DNA from: Pseudomonas iridis
GTDB lineage: Bacteria > Pseudomonadota > Gammaproteobacteria > Pseudomonadales > Pseudomonadaceae
Direction of reading: 5' to 3'
Length of the DNA: 64,000 nucleotides
NCBI RefSeq assembly: GCF_017980685.1
Contig: NZ_JACXXO010000001.1
Location: 372,001 to 436,000, forward strand
Shown here one piece after another: positions 8,504 through 19,260 of the stretch; within the stretch, counting starts at the first letter, position 1, and each line of letters begins with the position of its first letter. The position numbers and the translations under genes were made by a program. Under the pieces are notes generated by a model, which was not told the origin of the DNA, did not search any database, and saw only the letters and a list, made by a program, of their open reading frames with translations.

Positions 8504-9136
8504 TCATTTGCGCAGGCTGGGGCTCAGCCGCAGCATGTCCAGTCCTGTGTCGACCCAACGCTCGGCTTCGGCGTGCAGCTCGAAGCTGTCCGGAGCCAAT
8601 AGCCACCCATAGAGGAGGCCATCGATATAGGCATGAATGCTGATGGCCGCACGGACAGTGTCGAGATCTTCCGGCAACTGGCCGCGATTCACCGCATTAC
8701 GCAGGGTCAACCCGATACGCAGATTGCAATCGAGACTGGCCGTCCGGCGCTGCTGGCGCAGATCGCACATTTCATCGGTGAACTCGCACTTATGAAACAG
8801 AATTTCGTTGATGCGACGGGTCTTCGGGTCCAGCGCAACTTGATGAAACAAATGAATCAACAATTTGCGCATGCAGCCCAACGGGTCGAGTTCATCTTCG
8901 CTTTCACTGGCTTTGGCCAATTCATCCAGCGGCTCATGCAAGCTGTCGAGCATGGCCTGCACCAGATCGGCCTTGTTGCTGAAATGCCAGTAAATGGCGC
9001 CGCGCGTGACGCCGGCCATTGTCGCGATATCCGCCAAAGTCGTGCGGGCCACGCCCCGTTCATAGAACGCTTTCTCTGCCGCTTCGAGAATCTGGCTTCG
9101 CGTTTCCTGAGCTTCTTCTTTGGTACGACGGACCAT
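8504..9136 (-). CDS. emhR: TetR-family repressor of the RND efflux operon (EmhR/TtgR)
   Basis: This 210-residue TetR-family protein has an N-terminal helix-turn-helix ([21 protein letters not shown], residues 32-52) and the ligand-binding domain of the TtgR/EmhR/AcrR group. TtgR-type repressors bind flavonoids, antibiotics and aromatic solvents and then release the pump promoter. It is divergent from emhA with 268 bases between the start codons, and that gap contains a sequence very like the TtgR operator. The name follows P. fluorescens usage; ttgR is the P. putida equivalent. Confidence 0.9.
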   Translation of the reverse strand: MVRRTKEEAQETRSQILEAAEKAFYERGVARTTLADIATMAGVTRGAIYWHFSNKADLVQAMLDSLHEPLDELAKASESEDELDPLGCMRKLLIHLFHQVALDPKTRRINEILFHKCEFTDEMCDLRQQRRTASLDCNLRIGLTLRNAVNRGQLPEDLDTVRAAISIHAYIDGLLYGWLLAPDSFELHAEAERWVDTGLDMLRLSPSLRK

Positions 9137-9285
9137 GGCAGTAAAACCTCAAACAGGATTTTTCAGGGATGGATTGAACATCCGCTGAACAAAGAGGGGG
9201 TCGATCTCTCTTGAATCGGCTCCCCAGCCTACAATTTCAAACCTTGCAACGACTTTTGTAACAGGGTGGGTACGTGGCCAAGGTG

Positions 9286-9325
9286 TTTACAAACAACCAT
9301 GAACGTAAGTATATTACTTAGCAAG
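9286..9325. promoter_or_regulatory. TtgR/EmhR-type operator and divergent promoter region
   Basis: The run TTTACAAACAACCATGAACG followed directly by TAAGTATATTACTTAGCAAG closely resembles the operator-promoter of P. putida ttgABC as I remember it. It lies between emhR and emhA, so one repressor can control both. TACTTAGC and TAAGTA parts give imperfect dyad symmetry. Confidence 0.75.
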
Positions 9326-9404
9326 CTACTTATCCACCCGATAGTATTTTTTTACCCTTCCACACTTCTTGTGCGTTTTTTGCGCGCCTGACCCGAGGAT
9401 CTTC

Positions 9405-10562
9405 ATGCAATTCAAGCCAGCTGTTACCGCTCTGGTCACTGCCGTCGCCCTGGCATCGCTGCTCAGCGGATGTAAAAAGGAAGAAGCGGCACCGGCCGCT
9501 CCGCCTCCTCAGGTCGGCGTCGTCACCCTGCAACCACAAGCGTTTACCCTCACCTCCGAGCTGCCGGGCCGCACCAGTGCGTTCCGCATTGCTGAAGTGC
9601 GACCACAGGTCAACGGCATCATTCTCAAGCGTCTGTTCAAGGAAGGCGGCGATGTCAAAGCCGGCCAGCAGCTCTATCAGATCGATCCGTCGGTTTATGA
9701 AGCGACCCTGAAAAGCGCCGAAGCCAACCTGCGTTCGACCAAGTCGATCTCCGACCGCTACAAGCAATTGGTCGATGAGCAAGCCGTGAGCCGTCAGGAA
9801 TACGACACTGCCGTGGCCAACCGCATGGAATCGGAAGCGTCCTTGCAGACCGCACAGATCAACGTGCGCTACACCAAGGTCTACGCGCCGATTTCCGGTC
9901 GCATCGGTCGCTCTTCGGTCACCGAAGGTGCGCTGGTCAACAACGGCCAGACCGACGCGATGGCTGTGATCCAGCAGCTCGATCCGATCTACGTCGACGT
10001 TACTCAATCCTCGGTTGAAATGCTGGAACTGCGTCGCGAGCTGGAAAGTGGTCGCCTGCAAAAGGCCGGCGACAATGCTGCCGCAGTCAAGCTGACCCTC
10101 GAGGACGGCAGCCAATACAAGCTCGACGGCAAGCTGGAATTTTCCGAAGTCTCGGTTGACCAGACCACCGGTTCCGTAACCCTGCGTGCCGTGTTCCCGA
10201 ACCCTGATCACACCTTGCTGCCAGGCATGTTCGTCCACGCCCAGTTGCAGGCCGGCGTGAACAGCGCCGCGATCCTCGCGCCACAGCAAGGCGTGACCCG
10301 CGACCTCAAAGGCACCCCGACCGCACTGGTTGTCGGCCCGGACAACAAGGTTGAACTGCGTCAGCTCAAGGCCAGCCGCACCGTAGGCAGCCAGTGGCTG
10401 ATCGAAGATGGCCTGAAAGCGGGCGATCGTCTGATCACCGAAGGTCTGCAATACGTCAAACCTGGTGTCGAAGTAAAAGCCAGTGAAGCGACCAACGTCG
10501 GAGTAAAGAACCCGGCCCCCGCACAGGCAGCTGATAAAGCCGCCGGCGGCAAAGGGGAGTAA
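9405..10562 (+). CDS. emhA: RND efflux periplasmic adaptor lipoprotein (EmhA/TtgA/MexA)
   Basis: This 385-residue membrane-fusion protein has a lipoprotein signal peptide (ALASLLSGC, lipidated Cys about residue 24). The hairpin, lipoyl and beta-barrel domains follow in order (PGRTSAFRIAEVRPQVNGII at about 53, YTKVYAPISGRIGRS near 160, then the C-terminal membrane-proximal domain). It links the inner-membrane pump EmhB to the outer-membrane channel EmhC. I took the ATG at 9405, which starts the signal peptide; a longer reading frame has no signal. emhA, emhB and emhC are within three bases of each other or overlap, forming one operon repressed by EmhR. Confidence 0.93.
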   Translation: MQFKPAVTALVTAVALASLLSGCKKEEAAPAAPPPQVGVVTLQPQAFTLTSELPGRTSAFRIAEVRPQVNGIILKRLFKEGGDVKAGQQLYQIDPSVYEATLKSAEANLRSTKSISDRYKQLVDEQAVSRQEYDTAVANRMESEASLQTAQINVRYTKVYAPISGRIGRSSVTEGALVNNGQTDAMAVIQQLDPIYVDVTQSSVEMLELRRELESGRLQKAGDNAAAVKLTLEDGSQYKLDGKLEFSEVSVDQTTGSVTLRAVFPNPDHTLLPGMFVHAQLQAGVNSAAILAPQQGVTRDLKGTPTALVVGPDNKVELRQLKASRTVGSQWLIEDGLKAGDRLITEGLQYVKPGVEVKASEATNVGVKNPAPAQAADKAAGGKGE

Positions 10563-10565
10563 CCC

Positions 10566-13500
10566 ATGTCAAAATTCTTCATCGACCGTCCGATTTTCGC
10601 CTGGGTAATTGCCCTGGTGATCATGTTGGTCGGGGCACTTTCGATCCTGAAATTGCCGATCAACCAGTACCCGAGCATTGCGCCACCGGCCATTGCGATC
10701 TCCGTGACCTACCCGGGCGCCTCGGCGCAAACCGTGCAGGACACCGTGGTCCAGGTGATCGAGCAACAGCTCAACGGTATCGACAACTTGCGTTATGTGT
10801 CCTCGGAAAGTAACTCCGACGGCAGCATGACCATCACCGCGACCTTCGAGCAAGGCACCAACTCCGACACCGCGCAGGTACAGGTTCAGAACAAGCTGAA
10901 CCTGGCCACCCCGCTGTTGCCGCAGGAAGTGCAGCAACAAGGTATCCGCGTGACCAAGGCAGTGAAGAACTTCCTGCTGGTGATCGGCGTGGTGTCGCGT
11001 GACGGCAGCATGAGCAAGGACGACCTGTCCAACTACATCGTGTCGAACATGCAGGACCCGATCTCCCGTACTGCGGGTGTCGGCGACTTCCAGGTCTTCG
11101 GTGCCCAGTACGCGATGCGCATCTGGCTCGATCCGGCCAAGTTGAACAACTTCAACCTGACCCCGGTCGACGTCAAAACCGCGATTGCTGCGCAGAACGT
11201 TCAGGTGTCCTCCGGTCAGCTCGGCGGTTTGCCGGCCGTGCAGGGTCAGCAGCTTAACGCGACCATCATCGGCAAAACCCGTCTGCAGACCGCCGAGCAG
11301 TTCAAAGAGATTCTGCTCAAGGTCAACAAGGACGGCTCGCAGGTCCGCCTCAAAGACGTTGCCAGTGTGGGCCTGGGTGGTGAGAACTATGCGATCAGCG
11401 CCCAGTTCAACGGCAGTCCGGCATCCGGCCTGGCGGTAAAACTGGCCAACGGTGCCAACGCCCTCGACACGGCCAAGGCCTTGCGTACCACCATCGACGG
11501 CCTGAAACCATTCTTCCCGCAAGGCATGGAAGTGGTATTCCCGTACGACACCACTCCGGTGGTGACTGAATCGATCAAGGGTGTGGTTCACACGCTGATC
11601 GAAGCAGTGGTGCTGGTGTTCCTGGTGATGTTCCTGTTCCTGCAGAACTTCCGCGCCACGGTCATTACGACCATGACGGTGCCGGTGGTACTGCTCGGTA
11701 CATTCGGCATCCTCGCCGCCGCCGGTTTCAGCATCAACACCCTGACCATGTTCGGTATGGTGCTGGCCATCGGCTTGCTGGTGGACGACGCCATCGTTGT
11801 GGTGGAAAACGTCGAGCGGGTGATGAGCGAGGAAGGCTTGTCGCCCAAGGAAGCGACCAAAAAGTCCATGGGTCAGATCCAGGGCGCACTGGTCGGTATC
11901 GCGCTCGTACTGTCGGCGGTACTGCTGCCGATGGCGTTCTTCAGCGGCTCCACGGGTGTGATCTACAAGCAGTTCTCGATCACGATCGTTTCGGCTATGG
12001 CCCTGTCGGTACTGGTTGCCCTGATCTTCACCCCGGCGCTCTGCGCAACCATGCTCAAGCCGATTCCGAAAGGCGAGCACGGTACGCCGAAGAAAGGCTT
12101 CTTCGGCTGGTTCAACCGCAACTTCGACCGCGGCGTGCGGAGCTACGAACGCGGTGTCGGCAACATGCTGACCCGCAAGGCGCCGTACTTGCTGGCTTAC
12201 CTGCTGATCGTCGTCGGCATGATCTGGCTATTCACTCGCATTCCAACCGCGTTCCTGCCGGAAGAAGACCAGGGCGTTCTGTTCGCCCAGGTGCAGACGC
12301 CGGCGGGCTCCAGTGCAGAGCGCACTCAGGTGGTCGTGGATGAAATGCGTGAATACCTGCTGCGTCCGAACAAGGATGGCGGTGAGGCTGACGCGGTGGC
12401 TTCGGTGTTCACCGTAACCGGCTTCAACTTCGCCGGTCGTGGCCAGAGCTCGGGTATGGCGTTCATCATGCTCAAGCCGTGGGGCGAACGAGACGCTGAT
12501 AACAGCGTGTTCAAACTGGCCGCCCGTGCTCAACAGCACTTCTTCAGTTTCCGCGACGCGATGGTGTTTGCCTTCGCACCACCCGCAGTACTGGAGTTGG
12601 GTAACGCCACAGGTTTCGACGTGTTCCTGCAAGACCGTGCCGGTATCGGTCACGAAAAACTGATGGCAGCACGCAACCAGTTCCTTGGCATGGCGGCGCA
12701 GAGCAAAGTCCTGACTCAGGTGCGTCCGAACGGCTTGAACGACGAACCGCAGTTCCAGCTGGAAATCGATGACGAGAAGGCCAGCGCCCTTGGCGTTACC
12801 ATCAACGACATCAACAACACCTTGTCGATTGCGTTGGGTAGTAGCTACGTCAACGACTTCATCGACCGTGGTCGAGTGAAGAAAGTGTACATACAAGGCC
12901 AGCCGGACTCGCGCATGAGCCCGGAAGACTTGAAGAAGTGGTATGTGCGCAACGCCTCCGGCACCATGGTTCCGTTCTCCGCATTCGCCAAAGGCGAGTG
13001 GATCTACGGGTCGCCGAAGCTGGCGCGCTACAACGGTGTGGAAGCGGTAGAAGTGCTGGGTGCTCCGGCGCCGGGTTACTCTACCGGTGAGGCCATGGCG
13101 GAAGTCGAAGCGATTGCCAAGAAACTTCCTTCGGGTGTCGGTATCTCCTGGACCGGTCTGTCCTATGAGGAACGTTTGTCCGGCTCGCAAGCACCAGCGT
13201 TGTACGCCTTGTCGCTGCTGATGGTGTTCCTGTGTCTGGCGGCGCTGTATGAAAGCTGGTCGATTCCGATCGCGGTCATGCTCGTGGTTCCACTGGGGAT
13301 CATCGGTGCGTTGATGGCCACCAGCCTGCGCGGTCTGTCCAACGACGTGTACTTCCAGGTGGGCCTGTTGACAACCATTGGTCTGGCAGCGAAAAACGCC
13401 ATTCTGATTGTCGAGTTCGCCAAGGAGCTGCATGAGCAAGGGCGCAGTCTGCGCGAAGCGGCGATTGAAGCCTGCCGCATGCGTCTGCGACCGATCATCA

Positions 13501-13730
13501 TGACGTCGCTGGCCTTCGTGCTCGGTGTTGTGCCGTTGGCAATCTCGACCGGTGCCGGTTCGGGCAGCCAGCATGCAATCGGTACTGGCGTGATTGGCGG
13601 TATGCTGACGGCCACGATCCTGGCGATCTTCTGGGTCCCACTGTTCTTCGTCACCGTGTCTTCCATTGGTCAGCGTAAAAATGCCGACAAGGATGACGCC
13701 ATAGAAACTCCTAAAGAGGCTGGCCAATGA
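10566..13730 (+). CDS. emhB: RND multidrug efflux pump inner-membrane transporter (EmhB/TtgB/MexB)
   Basis: At 1054 residues this is a full-length HAE1 RND pump. The sequence begins [20 protein letters not shown], with proton-relay aspartates in [16 protein letters not shown] (residues about 407-408) and the relay lysine in [16 protein letters not shown] (near 941). The porter-domain repeats expected of MexB-type pumps are present. It exports hydrophobic antibiotics, aromatic hydrocarbons and dyes from the inner membrane and periplasm by proton antiport as a trimer. The ATG follows GGGGAGTAACCC. Its stop overlaps the emhC start by four bases. Confidence 0.95.
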   Translation: MSKFFIDRPIFAWVIALVIMLVGALSILKLPINQYPSIAPPAIAISVTYPGASAQTVQDTVVQVIEQQLNGIDNLRYVSSESNSDGSMTITATFEQGTNSDTAQVQVQNKLNLATPLLPQEVQQQGIRVTKAVKNFLLVIGVVSRDGSMSKDDLSNYIVSNMQDPISRTAGVGDFQVFGAQYAMRIWLDPAKLNNFNLTPVDVKTAIAAQNVQVSSGQLGGLPAVQGQQLNATIIGKTRLQTAEQFKEILLKVNKDGSQVRLKDVASVGLGGENYAISAQFNGSPASGLAVKLANGANALDTAKALRTTIDGLKPFFPQGMEVVFPYDTTPVVTESIKGVVHTLIEAVVLVFLVMFLFLQNFRATVITTMTVPVVLLGTFGILAAAGFSINTLTMFGMVLAIGLLVDDAIVVVENVERVMSEEGLSPKEATKKSMGQIQGALVGIALVLSAVLLPMAFFSGSTGVIYKQFSITIVSAMALSVLVALIFTPALCATMLKPIPKGEHGTPKKGFFGWFNRNFDRGVRSYERGVGNMLTRKAPYLLAYLLIVVGMIWLFTRIPTAFLPEEDQGVLFAQVQTPAGSSAERTQVVVDEMREYLLRPNKDGGEADAVASVFTVTGFNFAGRGQSSGMAFIMLKPWGERDADNSVFKLAARAQQHFFSFRDAMVFAFAPPAVLELGNATGFDVFLQDRAGIGHEKLMAARNQFLGMAAQSKVLTQVRPNGLNDEPQFQLEIDDEKASALGVTINDINNTLSIALGSSYVNDFIDRGRVKKVYIQGQPDSRMSPEDLKKWYVRNASGTMVPFSAFAKGEWIYGSPKLARYNGVEAVEVLGAPAPGYSTGEAMAEVEAIAKKLPSGVGISWTGLSYEERLSGSQAPALYALSLLMVFLCLAALYESWSIPIAVMLVVPLGIIGALMATSLRGLSNDVYFQVGLLTTIGLAAKNAILIVEFAKELHEQGRSLREAAIEACRMRLRPIIMTSLAFVLGVVPLAISTGAGSGSQHAIGTGVIGGMLTATILAIFWVPLFFVTVSSIGQRKNADKDDAIETPKEAGQ

Positions 13731-15187
13731 GCAAGTCGCTACTCTCCCTCGCAGTCGCCGCCTTCGTGCTGAGCGGTTGCTCGCTGATACCTGACTATCA
13801 GCAGCCTGAGGCCCCGGTCGCAGGCCAATACCCGCAGGGGCCGGCGTACTCGCCGGCCCAGGCACCGGCGCAAGCCGCTGCCGAGCAGGGCTGGAAGCAG
13901 TTTTTCCATGACCCGGCCCTGCAACAGCTGATCCAGGTTTCGCTGGAAAACAACCGCGACCTGCGTGTCGCGGCACTGAACATCGACGCTTATGCGGCTC
14001 AATACCGCATTCAACGTGCCGACCTGTTCCCTGCGGTTTCGGCCAATGGCAGCGGCAGCCGTCAGCGTCTGCCGGCGCGCGCGTCGCAGACCGGCGAGTC
14101 GATGATCAGCAGTTCGTACTCCGCCACCGTCGGCATCAGCGCCTACGAACTCGACCTGTTCGGTCGGGTGCGCAGCCTGAGCGAACAAGCGTTGCAACAA
14201 TACTTCGCCACTGAAGAAGCGCGTCGCAGCACCCAGATCAGTCTGGTCGCCAGCGTCGCCAACGCCTATCTGACCTGGCAGGCCGACAAGGAACTGCTCA
14301 AGCTGACTCAGGACACCCTCGGTGCCTTCGAAGAAAGCTACAAGCTGACCAGTCGCAGCAATGAAGTCGGTGTGGCCTCGGCACTGGATCTGGCGCAGTC
14401 GCGCACCTCGGTGGAAAACGCCCGGGCGCAGCTGGCGCGTTACACCCGCCAGGTGGCTCAGGACGAAAACAGCCTGACCCTGCTGCTCGGCACCGGCATC
14501 CCGGCCAATCTGCAAACGGCCAAACCTCTGGCCGATGACCTGCTCAGCGACGTACCGCCGGGCCTGCCATCGGACCTGCTGCAACGTCGTCCGGACATCC
14601 TTCAGGCCGAGTACAACCTGAAGGCCGCCAACGCCAACATCGGCGCCGCCCGTGCAGCGTTCTTCCCGAGCATCAGCCTGACCGCCAACGCGGGCACCCT
14701 GAGCCCGGACCTGTCCGGTCTGTTCAAGGGTGGTTCGGGGACGTGGCTGTTCCAGCCGCAGATCAACCTGCCGATCTTCAACGCCGGCAGCCTGCGCGCC
14801 AGCCTCGACTACGCCAAGATCCAAAAAGACATTGGCGTGGCGAACTATGAGAAGTCCATTCAAACGGCCTTCCAGGAAGTCGCCGATGGCCTGGCCGCAC
14901 GCCAGACCTACACCGAGCAATTGCAGGCGCAGCGTGATTTCGTACAGGCCAACCAGGATTACTACCGCCTGGCCGAGCGTCGTTACCGCATCGGTGTCGA
15001 CAGCAACCTGACCTTCCTCGATGCCCAGCGTCAGCTGTTCAGCGCCCAACAAGCGCTGATCACCGACCGCCTCGCGCAGCTGACCAGTGCGGTCAACCTG
15101 TACAAGGCATTGGGTGGTGGCTGGAATGCGCAGACTGCGCAAAACGAAACACAGAAAGAAGAAGCACCGAAGATGAAGTTGTTCTGA
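13727..15187 (+). CDS. emhC: Outer-membrane efflux channel lipoprotein (EmhC/TtgC/OprM)
   Basis: This 486-residue TolC/OprM-family channel begins with a lipoprotein signal (AAFVLSGC, lipidated Cys18). Two OEP repeats follow, with typical segments [19 protein letters not shown] and [20 protein letters not shown]. Trimeric channels of this family cross the outer membrane and extend into the periplasm to dock with the adaptor. It starts inside the emhB stop codon (ATGA overlap), ends the emhABC operon and is followed by a hairpin terminator. Confidence 0.93.
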   Translation: MSKSLLSLAVAAFVLSGCSLIPDYQQPEAPVAGQYPQGPAYSPAQAPAQAAAEQGWKQFFHDPALQQLIQVSLENNRDLRVAALNIDAYAAQYRIQRADLFPAVSANGSGSRQRLPARASQTGESMISSSYSATVGISAYELDLFGRVRSLSEQALQQYFATEEARRSTQISLVASVANAYLTWQADKELLKLTQDTLGAFEESYKLTSRSNEVGVASALDLAQSRTSVENARAQLARYTRQVAQDENSLTLLLGTGIPANLQTAKPLADDLLSDVPPGLPSDLLQRRPDILQAEYNLKAANANIGAARAAFFPSISLTANAGTLSPDLSGLFKGGSGTWLFQPQINLPIFNAGSLRASLDYAKIQKDIGVANYEKSIQTAFQEVADGLAARQTYTEQLQAQRDFVQANQDYYRLAERRYRIGVDSNLTFLDAQRQLFSAQQALITDRLAQLTSAVNLYKALGGGWNAQTAQNETQKEEAPKMKLF

Positions 15188-15207
15188 TCATCTGCTGAAC
15201 ACAAAGA

Positions 15208-15234
15208 GCCCACCTTATTGGTGGGCTTTTTGTT
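15208..15234 (+). terminator. Rho-independent terminator after emhC
   Basis: GCCCACC, loop TTATT, GGTGGGC, then TTTTTG. Confidence 0.88.
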
Positions 15235-15268
15235 GCCTGCCGGAAAGTTGTGTTGTCTGGGCGGGCGC

Positions 15269-15361
15269 TATCGCTGGCTTGCCAGCTCCCACAGGGTTCT
15301 CGGGTGTACCCGGGGTATGTGAACAACCCAAAAACCTGTGGGAGCTGGCTTGCCAGCGATA
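15269..15361. repeat. REP pair (GCTGGCTTGCCAGCTCCCAC type)
   Basis: Two copies of the GCTGGCAAGCCAGC/CTCCCACAG element in opposite orientation. One arm reads GCTGGCTTGCCAGC, which is palindromic by itself. The gap 15188-15628 between emhC and the porin holds the terminator, this repeat and about 260 bases in which I see no further gene; it presumably contains the porin promoter. Confidence 0.88.
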
Positions 15362-15628
15362 AGGCCATCACCTGCATCGCAAAACCCGGCCCAATCTTGC
15401 GTTCGATAATCGCCCCAAAACCGCTTTCCCCGATTGAAACCCCGCCTCCGCGCCCCGCACCATTCATCCCACAAAACCAATAACATCAGGTTCGACACCA
15501 TGCCCCCGCGCCCTGCCCTGTCCGGCTGATCACCGCCGCTCATTCCGAAATCTGCAAGCCAATGCCCGCCGCGAAAAACGCCGGCACCGGACTCCGTTCG
15601 CCCCAAAAAAATAACAAGAGAAACTGCA

Positions 15629-16888
15629 ATGACCCACCCAACTGCGCCGTACGCATTCCCCGGCCTGATCGCCTTGGCACTGGCTTGCGCGGCTTTGCCC
15701 GTTGCGGCTGAAGAAGCCGGTTTTGTCGAAGGGGCCAAGGTCAACCTGAACCTGCGCAACTTCTACATCAACCGCAACTTCACCAACCCGACCAAGGCTC
15801 AGGGCAAGGCTGAAGAGTGGACGCAAAGCTTTATCCTCGACGCCAGATCCGGCTTCACCCAAGGCACCGTCGGCTTCGGCATGGACGTGCTCGGGCTGTA
15901 TTCGCTGAAGCTTGACGGCGGCAAAGGCACTGGCGGCACGCAACTGTTGCCGCTGGATCATGACGGTCGCCCGGCGGACAACTTCGGCCGCACCAACGTC
16001 GCGTTCAAGGCGAGGCTGTCGCAGACCGAAGTGAAGGTCGGCGAATGGATGCCGGTACTGCCGATCCTGCGTTCGGACGACGGTCGCTCGCTGCCGCAAA
16101 CCTTCCGCGGCGGTCAGATCACGTCGAAAGAGATCGACGGCCTGACGCTTTACGGCGGTCAGTTCCGCGCCAACAGCCCGCGCGACGACAGCAGCATGAG
16201 CGACATGTCGATGACCGGCAAAGCGGCGTTCACCTCTGATCGTTTCAACTTCCAGGGTGGTGAATACGCTTTCAACGAAAAACGCACGCAGATCGGTCTG
16301 TGGAATGCCGAGCTCAAGGACATCTACAGCCAGCAATACATCAATCTGGTCCACAGCCAGCCACTGGGCGAATGGACCCTGGGCGCCAACCTCGGTTTTT
16401 TCTACGGCAAGGACGACGGCAGCGCGCGCGCCGGGGATCTCGACAACAAGACCTGGTCCGCATTGTTCTCGGCAAAATATGGCGGCAGCACCTTCTATGT
16501 CGGCCTGCAAAAACTCACCGGCGACAGCGCGTGGATGCGCGTCAACGGCACCAGCGGCGGCACCCTGGCCAACGACAGCTACAACGCCAGCTACGACAAT
16601 GCGCAGGAGCGTTCCTGGCAGGTCCGCCACGACTACAACTTCGTAGCCCTCGGCGTTCCCGGCCTGACGCTGATGAACCGCTACATCAGCGGCGATAACG
16701 TACACACCGGGACCATCACCGACGGCAAGGAGTGGGGCCGCGAATCGGAACTGGGCTACACCGTGCAGAGCGGCGCGCTCAAGGACTTGAACGTCAGATG
16801 GCGAAATTCGACCATGCGCCGGGATTTCAGCAATAACGAGTTTGATGAGAACCGGTTGATCGTCAGCTATCCGATCAGTTTGCTCTAA
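15629..16888 (+). CDS. OprD-family outer-membrane porin
   Basis: This 419-residue protein has a signal peptide (cleavage near PVAA|EEAGF, residue 27). The OprD-family start is EGAKVNLNLRNFYINRNF, and alternating beta-strand segments run to a C-terminal SYPISLL, with a terminal hydrophobic residue as in outer-membrane barrels. OprD-family porins import specific small carboxylates or basic amino acids across the outer membrane. Which substrate this one takes cannot be read from the sequence; the nearby pca and tam genes make a carboxylate plausible but are not evidence. AAGAG precedes the ATG by eight bases. A REP element follows. Confidence 0.9.
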   Translation: MTHPTAPYAFPGLIALALACAALPVAAEEAGFVEGAKVNLNLRNFYINRNFTNPTKAQGKAEEWTQSFILDARSGFTQGTVGFGMDVLGLYSLKLDGGKGTGGTQLLPLDHDGRPADNFGRTNVAFKARLSQTEVKVGEWMPVLPILRSDDGRSLPQTFRGGQITSKEIDGLTLYGGQFRANSPRDDSSMSDMSMTGKAAFTSDRFNFQGGEYAFNEKRTQIGLWNAELKDIYSQQYINLVHSQPLGEWTLGANLGFFYGKDDGSARAGDLDNKTWSALFSAKYGGSTFYVGLQKLTGDSAWMRVNGTSGGTLANDSYNASYDNAQERSWQVRHDYNFVALGVPGLTLMNRYISGDNVHTGTITDGKEWGRESELGYTVQSGALKDLNVRWRNSTMRRDFSNNEFDENRLIVSYPISLL

Positions 16889-16898
16889 CCTCCCCCTC

Positions 16899-16967
16899 TG
16901 TAGGCACTGCGATCTTTTGATCTTGAAAAATAGAATCAAAAGATCGCAGCGTGCCGCAGCTCCTACA
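16899..16967. repeat. REP pair (TAGGAGCTGCCGCAGGCTGCGATC type)
   Basis: A degenerate inverted pair: GTAGGCACTGCGATCTTTTG and CAAAAGATCGCAGCGTGCCG with CTCCTACA after it, downstream of the porin gene. Confidence 0.8.
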
Positions 16968-17154
16968 AAAAAGGCCGTATCAAGACGCCACCCGTCAGGT
17001 CAGCTGGAGCTTTTTTTGCTGGCGAGTAGAGTTTAAAAACCTGAAGGACTCAGGCGTACAACCCTACCCACTTCCGTTATCTGTTGTAGTTGGTCCCTCA
17101 AGACTTGAGCCAGGTTGTCACGGAAGACACTGCTGATCACCGGAGGACCACCTC

Positions 17155-17961
17155 ATGATCGCTCGACTCAAAACGGCACCCGACTGGGATGCCAAGGCTT
17201 ACCAGCAGTTTTCCCGTCTCAGGCAACGCCCGGTCAACGAATTGCTCGACCGTGTCGACCTGCAAACCCCACAGCGTATTTACGACCTTGGTTGCGGCAC
17301 GGGCATTGCCACTCAGTTGTTGGCCGAGCGCTGGCCACACGCGCAACTGCAGGGAATCGACAGCTCGCAGCAAATGCTTGAACAAGCCCGCTGCCTGCCG
17401 ATCAACGCATCGTGGCAGCACTGCGACGTGCTCGAATGGCGACCCGAACAACCGGCTGACCTGCTGTTCGCAGCGGCGGTTCTGCATTTCATCAACGGTC
17501 ATGAAACGTTACTGCCGAACCTGCTGGGTCTGCTAAATGATGGAGGGTGCCTGGCAGCGCACATGCCGGACTGGCGCGATGCATTGTGGTATCGACTGAT
17601 GCTCGACACCCTCGACGATGCCGGCCCCGGCAACACGCCACTGGGCACACCGCAACTGCGCCAGCGCATGGCGGCGCGGCCCTTGCTGTCACTTGAGGAT
17701 TACTACCGTTTGCTCGCACCGTTGACCGCGTCGCTGGACATCTGGGAGACCGAGCAATTGCAGGTGGTTGACGGCAAGTCGCCGGTGTATGACTGGATCA
17801 AAGTTTCGGCGCTAAGGCCGGTGATGCAGGCGCTGACGTCGGAGGAACAGGCGCGCTTCATTTATCACTTTCTGATGCGTGTGCATGCGCATTATCCGCA
17901 GGAGGAAAACGGGCACACGCTGTTTCCGTTCAAGCGCATTTTCATTGTGGCCACAGTCTGA
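17155..17961 (+). CDS. tam: Trans-aconitate 2-methyltransferase
   Basis: This 268-residue class I SAM-dependent methyltransferase has motif I DLGCGTG (residues 44-50). The Tam-specific layout continues with GIDSSQQMLEQAR, a central HMPDWRDALWYRLM and a C-terminal VYDWIKVSALRPVMQAL. Tam methylates trans-aconitate, an inhibitory isomer of the TCA intermediate cis-aconitate, in the cytoplasm. GGAGGACCACCTC directly precedes the ATG. The gene is flanked by REP elements and appears monocistronic. Confidence 0.88.
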   Translation: MIARLKTAPDWDAKAYQQFSRLRQRPVNELLDRVDLQTPQRIYDLGCGTGIATQLLAERWPHAQLQGIDSSQQMLEQARCLPINASWQHCDVLEWRPEQPADLLFAAAVLHFINGHETLLPNLLGLLNDGGCLAAHMPDWRDALWYRLMLDTLDDAGPGNTPLGTPQLRQRMAARPLLSLEDYYRLLAPLTASLDIWETEQLQVVDGKSPVYDWIKVSALRPVMQALTSEEQARFIYHFLMRVHAHYPQEENGHTLFPFKRIFIVATV

Positions 17962-18043
17962 AGATCAAAAGATCGCAGCCTTCGGTAGCTCCTACTATGC
18001 AATGCAATCCCCTGTAGGAACCGCCGAAGGCTGTGATCTTTTC
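17962..18043. repeat. REP pair (GATCAAAAGATCGCAGCCTTCGG type)
   Basis: Inverted copies lie between the convergent tam and pcaC genes, with 94 bases between the stop codons. The second copy is slightly degenerate (GGAACCGCCGAAGGCTGTGA). Confidence 0.85.
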
Positions 18044-18054
18044 AAACCCGACAA

Positions 18055-18447
18055 TCACTCCCGGGATTCAACACCCAGCTCATCCCACACCGACTCAGCC
18101 AGATGAAACGTCGCGTTCGCCGCCGGAATCCCGCAGTAGATCGCGCTCTGCATGATCACTTCCTTGATCTCGCCACGGCTCACGCCGTTATTGGCCGCCG
18201 CGCGCAGGTGCAGTTTCAGTTCGCCCTCGCGGTTCATGCCGATCAGCATGGCGATGGTGATCAGGCTGCGGGTATGCCGAGGCAAACCTGGGCGGGTCCA
18301 GATGTCGCCCCAGGCGTGGCGGGTGATCATCTCCTGAAATTCCGAGTTGAACTCGGTCAGTGTGGTCAGGCTGCGATCGACATGCGCGTCGCCCAACACT
18401 GCGCGGCGGACCTGCATGCCTTCGTCGTAACGTTGTTTCTCGTCCAC
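18055..18447 (-). CDS. pcaC: 4-carboxymuconolactone decarboxylase
   Basis: This 130-residue protein has the standard PcaC length and sequence (MDEKQRYDEGMQVRRAVLG at the start, HAWGDIWTRPGLPRHTRSL in the middle). PcaC has an AhpD-like fold and converts 4-carboxymuconolactone to 3-oxoadipate enol-lactone with loss of CO2. It is the last gene of the minus-strand pca run, ten bases after pcaD, and its 3' end is followed by a REP pair shared with tam. Confidence 0.95.
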   Translation of the reverse strand: MDEKQRYDEGMQVRRAVLGDAHVDRSLTTLTEFNSEFQEMITRHAWGDIWTRPGLPRHTRSLITIAMLIGMNREGELKLHLRAAANNGVSRGEIKEVIMQSAIYCGIPAANATFHLAESVWDELGVESRE

Positions 18448-18457
18448 AAAAACTTCC

Positions 18458-19249
18458 TCACTGAGCCTTTAAAAAAGCCAACACGCGATCGCTGAAAGCT
18501 ATACCTGCCTGCACGTTTGAAAGGTGCGCCGCGTAGAACTCGGCGTACTCCGCACCGCGCACATGCTCCTGAATGAAGTGGCCACCGGACGGTGGCGTCA
18601 CAGCGTCTTCAGTGCCGGCGATCACCAGCAGCGGCACGTTGATGGAGGCCAGTTGTTCCCGGAAATCGGCATCGCGCACCGCCGCGCAATTGGCCGCATA
18701 ACCTTGCGGCGAGGTCGCCGCAAGCATGTCGGTAATCTGCTTGGCCGCCGCCGGATGGGCTTGGGAAAAGTCCGGGGTAAACCAGCGGCCAATCGACGCA
18801 TCGCGCAGGGCAACCATTGCTGACGCACCGTCACGCAGCACGGTTTCAATGCGCGGATTCCACACTGACGGATCGCCGATTTTCGCTGCCGTGTTGCACA
18901 CGATCAGTTTGTGCAGCCGATGCCCGGCATTGATCCCCAGCCACTGACCGATCAACCCGCCCATCGATAACCCGCAGAAATGCGCACGCTCGATATGCAG
19001 CGCATCCAGCAGCCCGAGCACGTCGTGGCCCAGTTGCTCGATGCTGTACGGCCCCGGCGTCACCAACGACTTGCCGTGCCCGCGGGTGTCGAAACGCAGC
19101 ACGCGAAAGTGCTCGGTGAATGCCGGCATCTGCACGTCCCACATGTGCAGGTCGGTGCCCAGCGAGTTGGACAGCACCAGCACCGGCGCATCGACCGGGC
19201 CTTCAATTTGATAGTGCAGTTCGCCATCGGCGAGTTGAACGAAAGCCAC
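18458..19249 (-). CDS. pcaD: 3-oxoadipate enol-lactonase
   Basis: This 263-residue alpha/beta hydrolase has the nucleophile elbow GLSMGG (Ser95) and the oxyanion region NSLGTDLHMW. PcaD hydrolyses 3-oxoadipate enol-lactone to 3-oxoadipate. It lies 11 bases after pcaB and 10 before pcaC, so pcaBDC is one transcription unit, very probably continuing from pcaT. Confidence 0.95.
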   Translation of the reverse strand: MAFVQLADGELHYQIEGPVDAPVLVLSNSLGTDLHMWDVQMPAFTEHFRVLRFDTRGHGKSLVTPGPYSIEQLGHDVLGLLDALHIERAHFCGLSMGGLIGQWLGINAGHRLHKLIVCNTAAKIGDPSVWNPRIETVLRDGASAMVALRDASIGRWFTPDFSQAHPAAAKQITDMLAATSPQGYAANCAAVRDADFREQLASINVPLLVIAGTEDAVTPPSGGHFIQEHVRGAEYAEFYAAHLSNVQAGIAFSDRVLAFLKAQ

Positions 19250-19260
19250 AGCCCTCTCCT